Source: Candidatus Electrothrix aestuarii (lineage in GTDB: Bacteria; Desulfobacterota; Desulfobulbia; Desulfobulbales; Desulfobulbaceae). From it: a stretch of 64,000 bases of DNA. The notes beneath the pieces were generated by a model. That model saw only the letters and a list, made by a program, of their open reading frames with translations. It searched no databases and was not told where the DNA came from. Below are positions 8,843-17,851 of this stretch, piece after piece; the first letter of the stretch is position 1, and each line of letters begins with the position of its first letter. The stretch is from positions 3,375,907 to 3,439,906 of the forward strand of contig CP159373.1 in assembly GCA_032595685.2 (NCBI GenBank), read 5' to 3'. Position numbers and translations under genes: made by a program.

Positions 8843-9592
8843 TTAATCTTCCACCTCAAAACCAAACTGTTGTAATACTTTTTTCGCATCAGGTGTGCCC
8901 ATGTATTCATATAATGCCTTTGCTGCTGCGTTTTTTGCGCCGGACTCGGTCAGGCCGACAGGGTAAGCCACTCGGTCATGATAATCGTCCGGCACTGTAA
9001 AGAGAATTTCTGCATTCCGGGCCATGAGGGCATCGGTTTGGTAGACAAAGGCTCCGTCCACCTCGCCCCGGTCTGCATAGAGCAGGGCCTGGCGTACATC
9101 TTTGGCCAGAACCAGCTTGTTTGCCTGTTTAAGTGCTGTATATATTTTGGCATGCTCCAGGGTCTGCTTGCTGTATTGGCCCGCTGGAACACTCTTCGGG
9201 CTGCCGATGGCAATGCGCTCAAGCTCGGTAAGTTTCTCTAAGGTGAGAGGGGATGAACGTTTTTCTCCGAGAAAGACCAGCTTATTATAGGCAAGGATGC
9301 GGTTGTTCTTCGGGGCGATAAGTTGCTTTTCCACCAGGTAGTTCACCCATTTGGGATTGGCGGAAATATAGATATCACCGGGAGCACCTTGGTCAATCTG
9401 TTTGGCCAGTCCTCCTGAGGAACCAAAATTGGTTTGGATTTTTACCTGAGGATGGCTGACGTGAAAGTCGGTAATGATTTCTTTGATGGCATCGGTCATG
9501 CTGGCAGCAGCAGAAAGATAAACGGTCTCTGCCGAAGCAGCAACTGGAAAGAGGTGGAAGAGGAACAGAATAATCAGGGTTTTTATCTTCAT
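8843..9592 (-). CDS. modA: Molybdate-binding periplasmic protein
   Basis: A 249-residue protein with a signal peptide (cleavage near ASAET) and the ModA pattern. It has AAASMTDA at the start of the mature protein and GSSGGLAKQI, whose serines bind the oxyanion. It also has the later GAFVYQTDAL segment with the conserved Tyr. It delivers molybdate to ModBC. It lies 51 bp after modE, so modEA is an operon, yet modBC is 5.5 kb further downstream beyond inserted cargo. Confidence 0.93.
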   Translation of the reverse strand: MKIKTLIILFLFHLFPVAASAETVYLSAAASMTDAIKEIITDFHVSHPQVKIQTNFGSSGGLAKQIDQGAPGDIYISANPKWVNYLVEKQLIAPKNNRILAYNKLVFLGEKRSSPLTLEKLTELERIAIGSPKSVPAGQYSKQTLEHAKIYTALKQANKLVLAKDVRQALLYADRGEVDGAFVYQTDALMARNAEILFTVPDDYHDRVAYPVGLTESGAKNAAAKALYEYMGTPDAKKVLQQFGFEVED

Positions 9593-9643
9593 GGGATTTT
9601 CCTTTTTTAATGGAAGAAAGTTGTTTTATAAGCATTCTCGGGT

Positions 9644-10450
9644 TCAGGACACAGCAAGAAGCACGTCCGAGGCTTTAATGATCGCTGAAACAGGTGTGCC
9701 AAGGGTTAATCCCAGGCGTTCGACACTGGCCGAGGTAATAATGGAGGTAACTGTACTACCACCAGTGAGTTCTATGGTGATTTCATCATTCACTGCACCA
9801 GGAAGGATATTGCTGATTATGCCGGTGAGGATGTTCCGGGCAGAGATTTTTTGCGGATCAATATCCAGACCCAAGGTGACACTGGGGGCCTTGACGATGG
9901 TCATTACCTCCAGGCCTTTTTTGAGGCCTAATCTGGTGACCGAGGCGTCGGTGATCATCGAGGTGATACGGTCTTGTCCTTTAAGCTGGATATGGACCAC
10001 GCTATTTACAGCACCGTGTTGGATTTCGACAACCTGACCAATCCACACGTTGCGGGCGCTGAGTTTCATTTCGATTCTCCGGAGTGTTTGGATGGTGGCC
10101 AAGGCCTCCTGGGGATCCTCAGCTGCAAATTGTTTAAACTGGGTGAACTTACGCTGGAGGAGCTTGATTCGATTCAGCAAGAGCTGTCCCTCTTCGGTGA
10201 GTGCAGATCCGCCTCCGCCGCTGCCTCCCACTCGTTTGTTGAGCAGAGGGTAGGGGAGGAGGTTATTGAGCTGGCAGATCTTCTGCCAGGCTGTTCGATA
10301 TTGAATTCCTACGGTCTGGGCAGCTTTATTAATGGAGCCGGTCCGTTCCAGGGCCTGGAGCAGGGCGATAGTCGGCTTCTCTTCAGCCCAACCCATGATT
10401 TCATAGAGGATATCCTCAGGTCTGTTTTCTTGGCTGACGTGTTTTGACAT
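9644..10450 (-). CDS. modE: Molybdate-responsive regulator with two Mop domains
   Basis: A 268-residue ModE. The N-terminal 115 residues form a LysR-like winged helix (ALLQALERTGSINKAAQTVG), including a glycine-rich wing RVGGSGGGGSALT. Two tandem TOBE/Mop domains follow, starting near SARNVWIGQV (residue 130) and SARNILTGII (residue 200), which bind molybdate or tungstate. ModE-Mo usually represses molybdate uptake and can activate molybdoenzyme genes. It is divergent from the dehydrogenase gene at 10581. Confidence 0.93.
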   Translation of the reverse strand: MSKHVSQENRPEDILYEIMGWAEEKPTIALLQALERTGSINKAAQTVGIQYRTAWQKICQLNNLLPYPLLNKRVGGSGGGGSALTEEGQLLLNRIKLLQRKFTQFKQFAAEDPQEALATIQTLRRIEMKLSARNVWIGQVVEIQHGAVNSVVHIQLKGQDRITSMITDASVTRLGLKKGLEVMTIVKAPSVTLGLDIDPQKISARNILTGIISNILPGAVNDEITIELTGGSTVTSIITSASVERLGLTLGTPVSAIIKASDVLLAVS

Positions 10451-10515
10451 ACTGGATGACTATCTCCTCCTTTTGCCTGCCTTTGACATTGCTTTTCTCG
10501 TCTGGAATGGTACTG

Positions 10516-10543
10516 TTTTTATATTGTGCGCAACACAGTTGTT
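10516..10543. promoter_or_regulatory. Possible ModE operator between modE and the divergent dehydrogenase gene
   Basis: The stretch contains TTATATTGT at 10519-10527 followed by a 5-nt spacer and ACA. From memory this resembles the left half of the E. coli modA operator; the right half matches poorly. The position, about 70 bp from the modE start, suits autoregulation. This is only a weak sequence match. Confidence 0.25.
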
Positions 10544-10580
10544 ATAGATACTTACCAGGAAATCTACTTAGGAGTTTCAT

Positions 10581-11468
10581 ATGGATACACAACACATCGC
10601 CTACCTCGGCCTCGGTATGATGGGGCAAGAAATGGTTCTCAATCTTGCAGAAGATGGAGTGCAGGTCCTTGTCTGGAACAGGACCCAGAAAAAAGCCGAC
10701 GCCCTTGTCGGTACAAATATCCATGCTGTCACCTCGCCCCAGGATGCTGTATGTCGAGGTGGTATTGCCATTTCCTGTCTTTCCAATGATGAGGCTGTCG
10801 AAGCAGTGTGTAGCGACGACTTCCTTCACGCCTTAGGCAAGGGCGGTGTGCATATTTCCATGTCCACGATTTCACCCAATACAGCAGATAAATTAAAAAT
10901 TCGCCATGCAGCCCACGGTGCCAGCTATGTTGCCGCTCCTGTGCTGGGGCGCCCGGATTTTGTTAAATCCCGTATGCAGCGTTTCCTCCTTTCCGGTCCT
11001 GCTGCGGTCTGCGCTCGTGCTCTGCCGATCCTGGAGTCCTTGGGCTCCTGGGTTTTTCACCTTGGTGAGGATGTTCGTTCTGCCCATGCAGCCAAGCTCG
11101 CCTTTAATTACACCATCGGAACTTCTATCACCTTGATGAGCGAGGCCTTTGCCCTGGCAGAAAAAAACGGGGTTGATCGTCAGGTTATGCATAATCTCAT
11201 GGTTGAAACGGTGTATAATTGTCCGCTGTTTCAGGGCTATGGAAAGCAGATTGTTGATGATAATGTAGATGATCCGCTGTTTAAGCTTTCCCTTGGTTAC
11301 AAGGATATGTCCCTTGTTGCTGATTTAGCTCGTGAATCCCTTGTTCCCATGCCTGTAGGTCTTGCGGTTTATGAAACTTATCAGCGGGCAATGGCTGCTG
11401 GTATGCAGGACCTTGATTGGTGCGGCGTGAGTCGGGTTGTCAGTCAGGCTGCGGGAGAGAAAAAGTAA
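10581..11468 (+). CDS. Beta-hydroxyacid dehydrogenase, 3-hydroxyisobutyrate dehydrogenase family
   Basis: A 295-residue NAD(P)-dependent enzyme. The Rossmann motif GLGMMG lies near residues 11-16, and VWNRT near residue 32 suggests NADP preference. The catalytic region AHAAKLAFNY near residue 174 holds the family's Lys and Asn. The family reduces or oxidises small 3-hydroxyacids, and members include glyoxylate/succinic semialdehyde reductases; the exact substrate is not evident. An AGGAG site at about 10569 supports the start. It is divergent from modE and convergent with modD. Confidence 0.82.
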   Translation: MDTQHIAYLGLGMMGQEMVLNLAEDGVQVLVWNRTQKKADALVGTNIHAVTSPQDAVCRGGIAISCLSNDEAVEAVCSDDFLHALGKGGVHISMSTISPNTADKLKIRHAAHGASYVAAPVLGRPDFVKSRMQRFLLSGPAAVCARALPILESLGSWVFHLGEDVRSAHAAKLAFNYTIGTSITLMSEAFALAEKNGVDRQVMHNLMVETVYNCPLFQGYGKQIVDDNVDDPLFKLSLGYKDMSLVADLARESLVPMPVGLAVYETYQRAMAAGMQDLDWCGVSRVVSQAAGEKK

Positions 11469-11485
11469 CTTTTCCGTGCCTGGTA

Positions 11486-12328
11486 TTAGCGGAGCGAAAT
11501 GGTTACGCCCAGATCCGCAGGCTTGGCATGAAAGACTGAGCTGAGTACAATGCCGTCCACTTCGGTGCGGGCGTAGTCCTGAACGTTTTGTGGCCCAACC
11601 CCGCCTGCGCTTAAAATGATCAGGTTCGGAAAGCTGGCTTTGAGTTCAGAACACCAGATGCTGAGATCCTGGGGAGAAACCTTGTCGAATTGCACTGCAT
11701 CAGCGCCAGCCTCAGCAGCCTGTACGGCCTGGTTCCGATCATCGCATTCCACGGTGATCTTTTGTTCACAGGCAGTTGCCTTCATATTTGCAAGCAAAGT
11801 TGGTAAGGCATCTCGGCCGCCAAGGAGGTTGAGATGATTTTCAAAGATCAGGATCGTTTCGGATAAACCCAGTCGGTGCGGAATCGCTCCGCCAGCCAGG
11901 GTTGCCTTGATCAGCGGTTTTCTCAGCCCCGGTTGATGTTTGCGGGTCACCAGCAGAGGGATATTGCTGCACTCTTCTACCTTTTTGACCATTTCTGCGG
12001 TGTGGCTAGCTACCCCACACATGTATTCCAGCAGATTCATAGCCACCTTCCAGCCTCGATGCAGAGTAGCAGCAGGTCCTTCTGCCCTGAGCAGGATGGT
12101 TTGGGCAGGGACATCTTCGCCCGAAGGGCAAATATCATGCACGCTACAGCCGAGAATTTCAAAGATGCGTCCAGCCTCTTCTGTTAGGGCGACTCTGGTT
12201 GGATGCCGGGTTGCGACCTGGAGGATACCGGGCTGGTTATTCAGTCCCAGCAGATGGCTGGTCAGATCAACTAAGGGCGCATCTTCATTGATCCACTGTT
12301 CAATTTCTTCGCTTGTAAAAAAGATCAT
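11486..12328 (-). CDS. modD: ModD, NadC-like pyrophosphorylase associated with molybdate transport
   Basis: A 280-residue protein of the NadC (quinolinate phosphoribosyltransferase) fold. It has the segment TRKHQPGLRKPLIKATLAGG near residues 148-168 and the ILSAGGVGPQNVQDYA barrel end. These features fit the ModD branch, found next to mod and nif genes, whose true reaction is uncertain. Its place between modE and nifB supports the ModD assignment over NadC. Confidence 0.85.
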   Translation of the reverse strand: MIFFTSEEIEQWINEDAPLVDLTSHLLGLNNQPGILQVATRHPTRVALTEEAGRIFEILGCSVHDICPSGEDVPAQTILLRAEGPAATLHRGWKVAMNLLEYMCGVASHTAEMVKKVEECSNIPLLVTRKHQPGLRKPLIKATLAGGAIPHRLGLSETILIFENHLNLLGGRDALPTLLANMKATACEQKITVECDDRNQAVQAAEAGADAVQFDKVSPQDLSIWCSELKASFPNLIILSAGGVGPQNVQDYARTEVDGIVLSSVFHAKPADLGVTISLR

Positions 12329-12502
12329 TTTTTTGTCTGGTCATTTTTTGTAGGTAAGGGAGTGGCGAGATAATCCGTTGTGAGATTATGACATAACGAA
12401 TGGTAAATAAAAAGCTGTGTTTCTCTCGTTATGAAGAAAAGGCATAGCGAGTAGTGTAAAAAAGTTTTCCGTAAAGGAAAACTTCAAGTACCGATTTTAA
12501 GT

Positions 12503-12564
12503 ACCGCAAGGGCAACGCATGTATTGCCCTTGCGGTCAGCTCGGTAGCCCTATTTCTACCGAGC
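12503..12564. repeat. Two strong inverted repeats downstream of nifB
   Basis: A 13-bp stem (12503-12515 with 12524-12536) is followed by a 9-bp stem (GCTCGGTAG at 12539-12547 with CTACCGAGC at 12556-12564). They lie just after the nifB stop. Neither has a long T run on the minus strand, so they could act as RNA 3'-end stabilisers or be mobile palindromes rather than classical terminators. The rest of 12329-12578 shows nothing recognisable. Confidence 0.65.
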
Positions 12565-12578
12565 GTCAGTGTGTTCTA

Positions 12579-13856
12579 TCAGCCGCATCCGGTACCGGTG
12601 CCCAGACAAGCGCCTTTGGAAGAGCATTTTCGCATCCGTCCCTGGAGGGAAGACAGGCCTTTGCCGGTGTAGATGGCTTCCAGTCCTTTTTCAATAAAAC
12701 CAGACATGGTGATCGGTTTCAGGCCACGTTTGCTCAGAGCTTCTTTGGGGCCATCGCCCAGGTCACTGACCAGGATGGCCTGGCAGTCACTCAGGATTCT
12801 GCTGATGTTCAGCCAACGCTGGGAACCACCACCTGCAGACGGGGCCTGGCGCTCTTCGATGAGTTTGTAACCGCCTTCTTCTTCGTTTTTGCCCCAGATC
12901 TGAAAGCGGGTAGCCTCGCCAAGATGCTGATTGACCAGAACGCCTTCCTGGGTAGCAACGGCAACATAGGGGCGTACAACCTCTGAATGTTTGGGCAGGC
13001 TGGCGCAGGCGCTCAGGCAGCCACGCATTTCGTCAGTCCTGTCATTGTCCAGTAGGCCAACTGCATCAGCGCGACAACGGGTACAGTGACGCATCTGGGG
13101 TAGGTATTTTTCCGCCTCATTGCGGGTTTCTTTCATAACTTCTTTGGAAGGCTCTGTCAGGTTTTCAAATACGGTATCTGCATTGGGCAGCATAGCCATG
13201 CAGTTGAACAGGTCAGCGCCCATATCCTTCATCTTCTTGGCGATATCAATGATATGGTGATCATTCACGCCCGGAATCAGGATGCTGTTGATTTTAACAG
13301 TGATATCGTGCTTTTTTAACTTCTCAATGGCGCTAAGCTGGCGGGCCAACAGAAGTTCTGCACCCTGACGACCTCTATAAAGAACTTTACCGTCCCGTAC
13401 CCATGAGTAGACATTTTCTGTTACTGCCGGATCAACCCCGTTCACGGTAACCGTGACATGGGACACACCGATTTCTGCCAATTCTTCTACATGGGGGGCC
13501 AAATTCATACCATTGGAGGCCAGGCAGAGAATGGTATCAGGGAAGTTGTTGCGAATCAGACGCATGGTCTCCAGAGTTTCTTCGGCATTGGCAAAGGGAT
13601 CACCAGGACCGGCGATACCGGCAACAGAGATGCGCGGCTCTTTTTCAAGGACTTTTCCCATGTACTCAAGGGCTTGCTCTGGAGTTAAAATGGTGCTGGT
13701 TACACCAGGACGAGATTCGTTGACGCAGTCGAATTTACGATTGCAGAAGTTGCACTGGATATTACATTTTGGAGCAACCGGAAGGTGAACCCTGCCGTAC
13801 TGTCCCTTGACCTTGGCGTTGAAACATGGATGACGGTTAAAGTCTTTATCGTTCAT
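12579..13856 (-). CDS. nifB: Nitrogenase FeMo-cofactor biosynthesis radical SAM protein
   Basis: A 425-residue NifB. The radical SAM motif is CNIQCNFC (Cys31, Cys35, Cys38), preceded by RVHLPVAPK, and AGPGDPFAN lies near residue 82. From about residue 295 a NifX/dinitrogenase-cofactor-binding domain begins (RPYVAVATQEG). NifB builds the 8Fe-9S-C core (NifB-co) needed by all nitrogenases. The C-terminus is Cys-rich (CSSKGACLGTGTGCG). It is preceded by a sigma-54 promoter at 13969-13984 and a NifA-type site at 14071-14086. Confidence 0.95.
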   Translation of the reverse strand: MNDKDFNRHPCFNAKVKGQYGRVHLPVAPKCNIQCNFCNRKFDCVNESRPGVTSTILTPEQALEYMGKVLEKEPRISVAGIAGPGDPFANAEETLETMRLIRNNFPDTILCLASNGMNLAPHVEELAEIGVSHVTVTVNGVDPAVTENVYSWVRDGKVLYRGRQGAELLLARQLSAIEKLKKHDITVKINSILIPGVNDHHIIDIAKKMKDMGADLFNCMAMLPNADTVFENLTEPSKEVMKETRNEAEKYLPQMRHCTRCRADAVGLLDNDRTDEMRGCLSACASLPKHSEVVRPYVAVATQEGVLVNQHLGEATRFQIWGKNEEEGGYKLIEERQAPSAGGGSQRWLNISRILSDCQAILVSDLGDGPKEALSKRGLKPITMSGFIEKGLEAIYTGKGLSSLQGRMRKCSSKGACLGTGTGCG

Positions 13857-13968
13857 GAATTGCTCCTTATGAAAAAGATGAGCTCTGGGGAAGTATTCCC
13901 TGTCTGCCCGAATTATTTATGTGTTCGTTTTGCTATCTCTTCATGGAGATGCTTGTTGTATGTAATAT

Positions 13969-13984
13969 AGCAATAGCTGTGCCA
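13969..13984 (-). promoter_or_regulatory. Sigma-54 promoter of nifB
   Basis: The minus strand reads TGGCACAGCTATTGCT, a full match to TGGCAC-N5-TTGCW with the GG and GC dinucleotides at the correct spacing. It points towards nifB and would give a leader of about 100 nt. Confidence 0.85.
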
Positions 13985-14070
13985 GTAATTATTTTTGTTT
14001 TTATTTGCTCTTGTTCTCTATGGTTAGGGTATTTTTGCTGTAAGCGTCCCTCGTTGGAGGGAAGTGCTAT

Positions 14071-14086
14071 TGTCGTGTTGTTTACA
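14071..14086. promoter_or_regulatory. NifA-type upstream activator site for nifB
   Basis: TGT-N10-ACA (TGTCGTGTTGTTTACA) lies 87 bp upstream of the sigma-54 element. This is the classical arrangement for activation by NifA. The rest of 13857-14458 is AT-rich with no gene. Confidence 0.7.
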
Positions 14087-14458
14087 AAAAGGAGTGTTTT
14101 TGCTGTTTTTGTCGTGTTTTGTTCTTATGTAGAGGTGTGGAAAATATATCCTGGTAGATAAAAATGAATAGATGGTCGAAGAAAACAACAGAGATTAAAC
14201 AAAATGGAAGAGTGTAGGGGGATGTTTCTGTTTTTTGTCAAGATTGAGCTTGATGTTGGGGAGGGTGGGATGTTAGTGTCAACCCTTGGTCTGTGCTCGG
14301 TGTTTGCAGTACGCCTTGCTTGTCGTCTTTGATGCTGGAGAGTTTTTTTTGTATGCTATGAATTCTATTTTCTCTTTGTGGCGCAAGGAAATTTGGCATT
14401 TATCTAGCGTGACATTTTTCTCTTATGTGATTGTTTTTGTTGATTTAATTAGAATTGG

Positions 14459-15140
14459 TAAACCCCCGGCTTTGCCGGGGAGACTGTCCAAAGTTTGACT
14501 TTTACGGCAGTCGTCCATAATAACATCTGCATGTGAACCGCCCAAGTTCATTAAGCAGAGAGGATATTATGGACGATTACCAAAGCTTATCGCACACGAA
14601 ATGGAAATGCAAATATCACGTTGTATTTATACCGAAATACCGCAAGAAAGTGCTCTACGGTGAGCTGCGCAGCAGGCTGGGTGAAGTTTTTCACGAACTT
14701 GCCCGGCATAAAGAGAGCAGAATAGAACAAGGTGTCTGCTGTCCTGACCATGTTCATATGCTGATATGGATTCCACCTAAGTTCCCGGTATCGTCAGTTG
14801 TCGGATACATTAAAGGGAAAAGTGCAATTCATGTGGCTCGTTTCTTTCTCGGCAAGTCGAGGAATTATACAGGTCAGGCCTTTTGGGCGAGAGGCTTTTT
14901 CGTAAGCACAGTCGGTATTGATGATGCCGTGATCCGGGAATATATTGAGCAGCAGGAAAAGGAGGACCAGCGGATGGAACAGCTTGAACTGTTTGGAAAA
15001 CCGGGCGGAAAGAAGCGAAGGAGTAACTGAAAGAATGTAGTGTAACAAAAAACCCTTTAGGGGGTTCCGATATTTACCGCCTTGGGCGGTTCACAATCTA
15101 AAGCCACCGGTTTTACCGGTGGATATTTACTGTATTTTTT
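14459..15140 (+). mobile_element. IS200/IS605-type insertion sequence, transposase only
   Basis: The element has a left-end hairpin (CCCCGGC at 14464-14470 with GCCGGGG at 14474-14480) and a right-end hairpin (CCACCGGT at 15104-15111 with ACCGGTGG at 15115-15122). The tnpA gene lies between. There is no tnpB. Such elements have subterminal palindromes, not terminal inverted repeats, and insert without target duplication. Exact ends are uncertain by a few tens of bases. It separates nifB from nifN. Confidence 0.8.
14569..15030 (+). CDS. tnpA: Y1 HUH transposase of IS200/IS605 family
   Basis: The ATG at 14569, preceded by GAGAGGA, gives 153 residues. The protein begins with YHVVFIPKYR near residue 17 and has the metal-binding HUH motif (DHVHMLI) and the candidate catalytic Tyr in IREYIEQQ. 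These fit single-strand peel-and-paste transposases. The gene appears intact, with a hydrophilic tail. An upstream in-frame extension to 14533 lacks support. Confidence 0.9.
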   Translation: MDDYQSLSHTKWKCKYHVVFIPKYRKKVLYGELRSRLGEVFHELARHKESRIEQGVCCPDHVHMLIWIPPKFPVSSVVGYIKGKSAIHVARFFLGKSRNYTGQAFWARGFFVSTVGIDDAVIREYIEQQEKEDQRMEQLELFGKPGGKKRRSN

Positions 15141-15313
15141 TTGTTTAATGCCCAACGGTTTTTATGTTTTTTTAAGGGTGTTGAAATAGTCGTGATATAA
15201 GATCGATAAATCAATCATTTGGTAATCTTGGGGGGGTGTGTTGTTGGTTTTGCGTCAAGAATAGCACTTTGTTTTAATGCCCTTTTTGTGCCCCCTCTTT
15301 GAGAGAGAAATTG

Positions 15314-15496
15314 ATGAATGGAAAAATAGAATTATATTTTGCTGTGTTATTGTCGACTATAGCAATACTTTTGTTACACTCAGCTTTTGAAAAAGTATCC
15401 GATAATGCTTCGATAAAGATCTCGGAGTTTAAGGTTCTTGAAAAGCGTGGGGCGGACAATGCGTCTGTGCCGTACGGAATGTCGGAAGTACCATAA
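15314..15496 (+). CDS. Possible small single-pass membrane protein
   Basis: A 60-residue frame with one hydrophobic segment (YFAVLLSTIAILLLHSAF) near the N-terminus, preceded by GAGAGAG. No homologue is recognised. It lies alone between the IS element and nifN. The remaining sequence 15497-15683 shows no gene. Low confidence. Confidence 0.3.
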   Translation: MNGKIELYFAVLLSTIAILLLHSAFEKVSDNASIKISEFKVLEKRGADNASVPYGMSEVP

Positions 15497-15610
15497 TAGC
15501 AGATTTCACCACGTGAATGATAAGGGAAGTTCAGAGAACGTTATTTTTTGGAAGAGGGTGGTTTTGCCTAATAATGCTGCTGCAGAAGAGATGTTTATGT
15601 GAAATACAAC

Positions 15611-15642
15611 AAGGGCCACCAGCTTATTTGCCAGCGGCCCTT
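15611..15642 (-). terminator. Possible terminator downstream of nifN
   Basis: AAGGGCC at 15611-15617 pairs with GGCCCTT at 15636-15642; on the minus strand the stem is followed by the T-rich TGTTGTATTTC. The stem is short and the loop long, so this is tentative. Confidence 0.4.
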
Positions 15643-15683
15643 CCCCTCCCTCTTTCTCATGGATTCTATATCTTGAGTGCCAT

Positions 15684-17045
15684 TTACATATATGAATACC
15701 CTACATCAGAGTCGGCCTGCTTCTTTGCGATGAGTGCATTGGCAACCTGATCAAAAAGCTGCTGCGCGCCACTATAACTAATATGGTTAATGCGCTGTCC
15801 TCCCACCCGATCATGAATAGGGAAGCCCACCCGGATTAAGGGGATGTTTAATTTGCGGGCAAGGGGGTATCCTTTCGAATGGCCCACTAGTAGGTCTGGA
15901 GTCAACTCCTCCGCCATTTCGGCGATATCGAAGAAGTCAACGCCCTCATGGATTACTGGCTGCTCGGAGAGGATGTCTCCGGTAATGTCTGTGATGGCCT
16001 CGCCAAGTTTGCCTGATGTGCCGCCTGTTGCACAGAGAATAGGGAATATGCCGATTTCAGCTAAAAAGGCAGTCAGGCCGATAACCAGGTCTTCCTCACC
16101 GTAGATAATCGCTCTCTTGCCAAAGACATATTTGTGCCCATCCACATAGGCGTCGATCAATCTCCCGCGTTCCTTGGTGTATTTTTCCGGTATCGGGCGA
16201 CCGCTGAGGGTAGAAAGTAAGGCAAAAAAACGATCAGTCTCTTCGATGCCAATAGGCATTCCCAGTCGATGGTGGGGGATATTGAATTTTTCGTTCAGAG
16301 TGAGGCTGCTACTCTTTTTACTACTCAAAGTGCGGCCAAATTCAATAGTCGCTTGGCTGCAACCCATGCGCTCAATTGCCGCAAGGGGCGTTCCACCTTC
16401 GGCTACTTTCTCGTATTCGAGCAGGGCTGGTCGATCCATAGTTTCGGAAAGATCCGGTAGCATAGTACAATCCAGTCCGAAGTCCTCCGTGATTTGTTTG
16501 AGCAGGCGATAATCTGCTGAGGATACAAAGCCTGGTAAAAGGTTGATGGTCTCGGTCTTGGGTCCGCCTTTGGCACGCTGATTAATGACCGCATGGATAG
16601 CTCCGTGAAAGCCCTCCATGTGGGTGCCGGAATAACTGGGAGTTGAAACATCAACAAATTCTGGCAGACCCTCAGAGCCTTCAGTGTCTTTTTTGTACTC
16701 CTTGAGATACATTGAAACATCATCGCCTATGGTTTCTGTGAGACAGGTGGTGGCGATGCCGATCATTTTGGGGCGATATTTTTCCGCCACATTGGTCAAG
16801 CCCATTTTCAGGTTGGGGCCACCGCCATAGATGGCGTTTTTCTCGGAAAGAGAGGAGGAGGCAATGTCGATGGGTTCATTATAATGACTGATGATATAGC
16901 GGCGCATATAGGTGGCGCAGCCCTGAGAACCGTGCAGATAGGGAACGGTGCCTTCGATGCCTTTAAAGGCCAGGCAAGCGCCCAATGGCTTGCATAGCTT
17001 ACAGGCGTTGGTGGTAGAAATATAATCAGGATGATTTTTGCTCAT
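15684..17045 (-). CDS. nifN: Nitrogenase cofactor scaffold protein NifN
   Basis: The start at 17045, after a strong AAGGAG, gives 453 residues; an open frame to 17243 is not used. The protein belongs to nitrogenase component 1 and has CKLCKPLGACLAFKGIEG, LHGSQGCATYMRRY and TTCLTETIGDD, as in NifN of anaerobes. With NifE it forms the scaffold on which NifB-co is matured to FeMo-co. nifE is not in this window, so the nif genes are scattered or continue elsewhere. It is preceded by a sigma-54 promoter and a NifA-type site. Confidence 0.9.
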   Translation of the reverse strand: MSKNHPDYISTTNACKLCKPLGACLAFKGIEGTVPYLHGSQGCATYMRRYIISHYNEPIDIASSSLSEKNAIYGGGPNLKMGLTNVAEKYRPKMIGIATTCLTETIGDDVSMYLKEYKKDTEGSEGLPEFVDVSTPSYSGTHMEGFHGAIHAVINQRAKGGPKTETINLLPGFVSSADYRLLKQITEDFGLDCTMLPDLSETMDRPALLEYEKVAEGGTPLAAIERMGCSQATIEFGRTLSSKKSSSLTLNEKFNIPHHRLGMPIGIEETDRFFALLSTLSGRPIPEKYTKERGRLIDAYVDGHKYVFGKRAIIYGEEDLVIGLTAFLAEIGIFPILCATGGTSGKLGEAITDITGDILSEQPVIHEGVDFFDIAEMAEELTPDLLVGHSKGYPLARKLNIPLIRVGFPIHDRVGGQRINHISYSGAQQLFDQVANALIAKKQADSDVGYSYM

Positions 17046-17086
17046 GGCTTGCAACTCCTTATAAGTTAATTGTCTGATTGTCTTAA

Positions 17087-17102
17087 TGCAATTGATATGC
17101 CA
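17087..17102 (-). promoter_or_regulatory. Sigma-54 promoter of nifN
   Basis: The minus strand reads TGGCATATCAATTGCA, matching TGGCAY-N5-TTGCA with correct GG-GC spacing. It lies about 40 bp upstream of the nifN start and leaves room for the AAGGAG ribosome-binding site. Confidence 0.85.
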
Positions 17103-17186
17103 AGATTCTTTTTTGTTATTCTTGTAAAGGATACAGCATGTTGCCTTTTTCGTATACTTGATGAAGTTAAAACAGAATAATACTAT

Positions 17187-17202
17187 TGTCTCTTTATCTA
17201 CA
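17187..17202. promoter_or_regulatory. NifA-type upstream activator site for nifN
   Basis: TGTCTCTTTATCTACA fits TGT-N10-ACA and lies 85 bp upstream of the sigma-54 element, nearly the same distance as at nifB. Together they indicate a common NifA regulon. Confidence 0.7.
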
Positions 17203-17851
17203 TTAAAGGCGCGCTGCCTACTTATTTGTATTTTTAGCATCACGGTAACTACTCTAAATTGGCATATTGTTTACATAGAGGAGTTTTAAGGAGACTGACG
17301 TGTATTGTTCGAAGCAACTGATCAAAAGAAATGCAGAAAGAATGGCTTGCCGTGTAGTTTCAGTGATTTTGGTTGCAAACTGAAAGGGCTCTGTTTAAAG
17401 TGAGAAGTGGATTTTTTCTATCTGTTTCTCCTTTCATTCTCTTTCTCTGTCTTCGTTCATGGTCATGAGGTTTGATGTAGCCTATGCAATGCAAAGAGCA
17501 GGAAAAATCTGCACTCCTCCAGCTGTTTAGGACGCGAAAACATTTTGGTAAAAATATTGGTAAGCAGTGCGGACATTGTGGGTTGTGGGTATGAATACGC
17601 CAGGTCCGATAATGTGAGCAAGCCGGTAGTATATTGATTTTTTGATAAAATGCTCGGGCTGTTTTTTGTCTAACTATTTTATTTTATTTGGATTAAAATA
17701 TTTTTAAGTAAGGTCTTGGATGTAGGCTGATTATTGATGCTGAAATCGCAGCAGGTAACTGGTATCATCAGGCATGAGATTCTGGCGCATGCAGATCATC
17801 ACATTGTGAATCATCAAGAATCATCAAGAATCATCAATATAAGGGGGAAAT
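17203..17851. other. Gene-free interval with a short tandem repeat
   Basis: No gene, RNA or strong regulatory site is seen. At 17811-17837 the 10-bp unit TCATCAAGAA is repeated about 2.7 times just before the ribosome-binding site of the next gene. Confidence 0.5.

Noticed and set aside
15684-17243. Longer nifN reading from 17243
   Set aside because: The added 66 residues are unlike NifN and would include the sigma-54 promoter and activator site; the start at 17045 has a strong ribosome-binding site.
17260-17275. Second sigma-54-like site TGGCATATTGTTTACA on the plus strand
   Set aside because: The -12 part has AC instead of GC and it points away from nifN into a gene-free interval.
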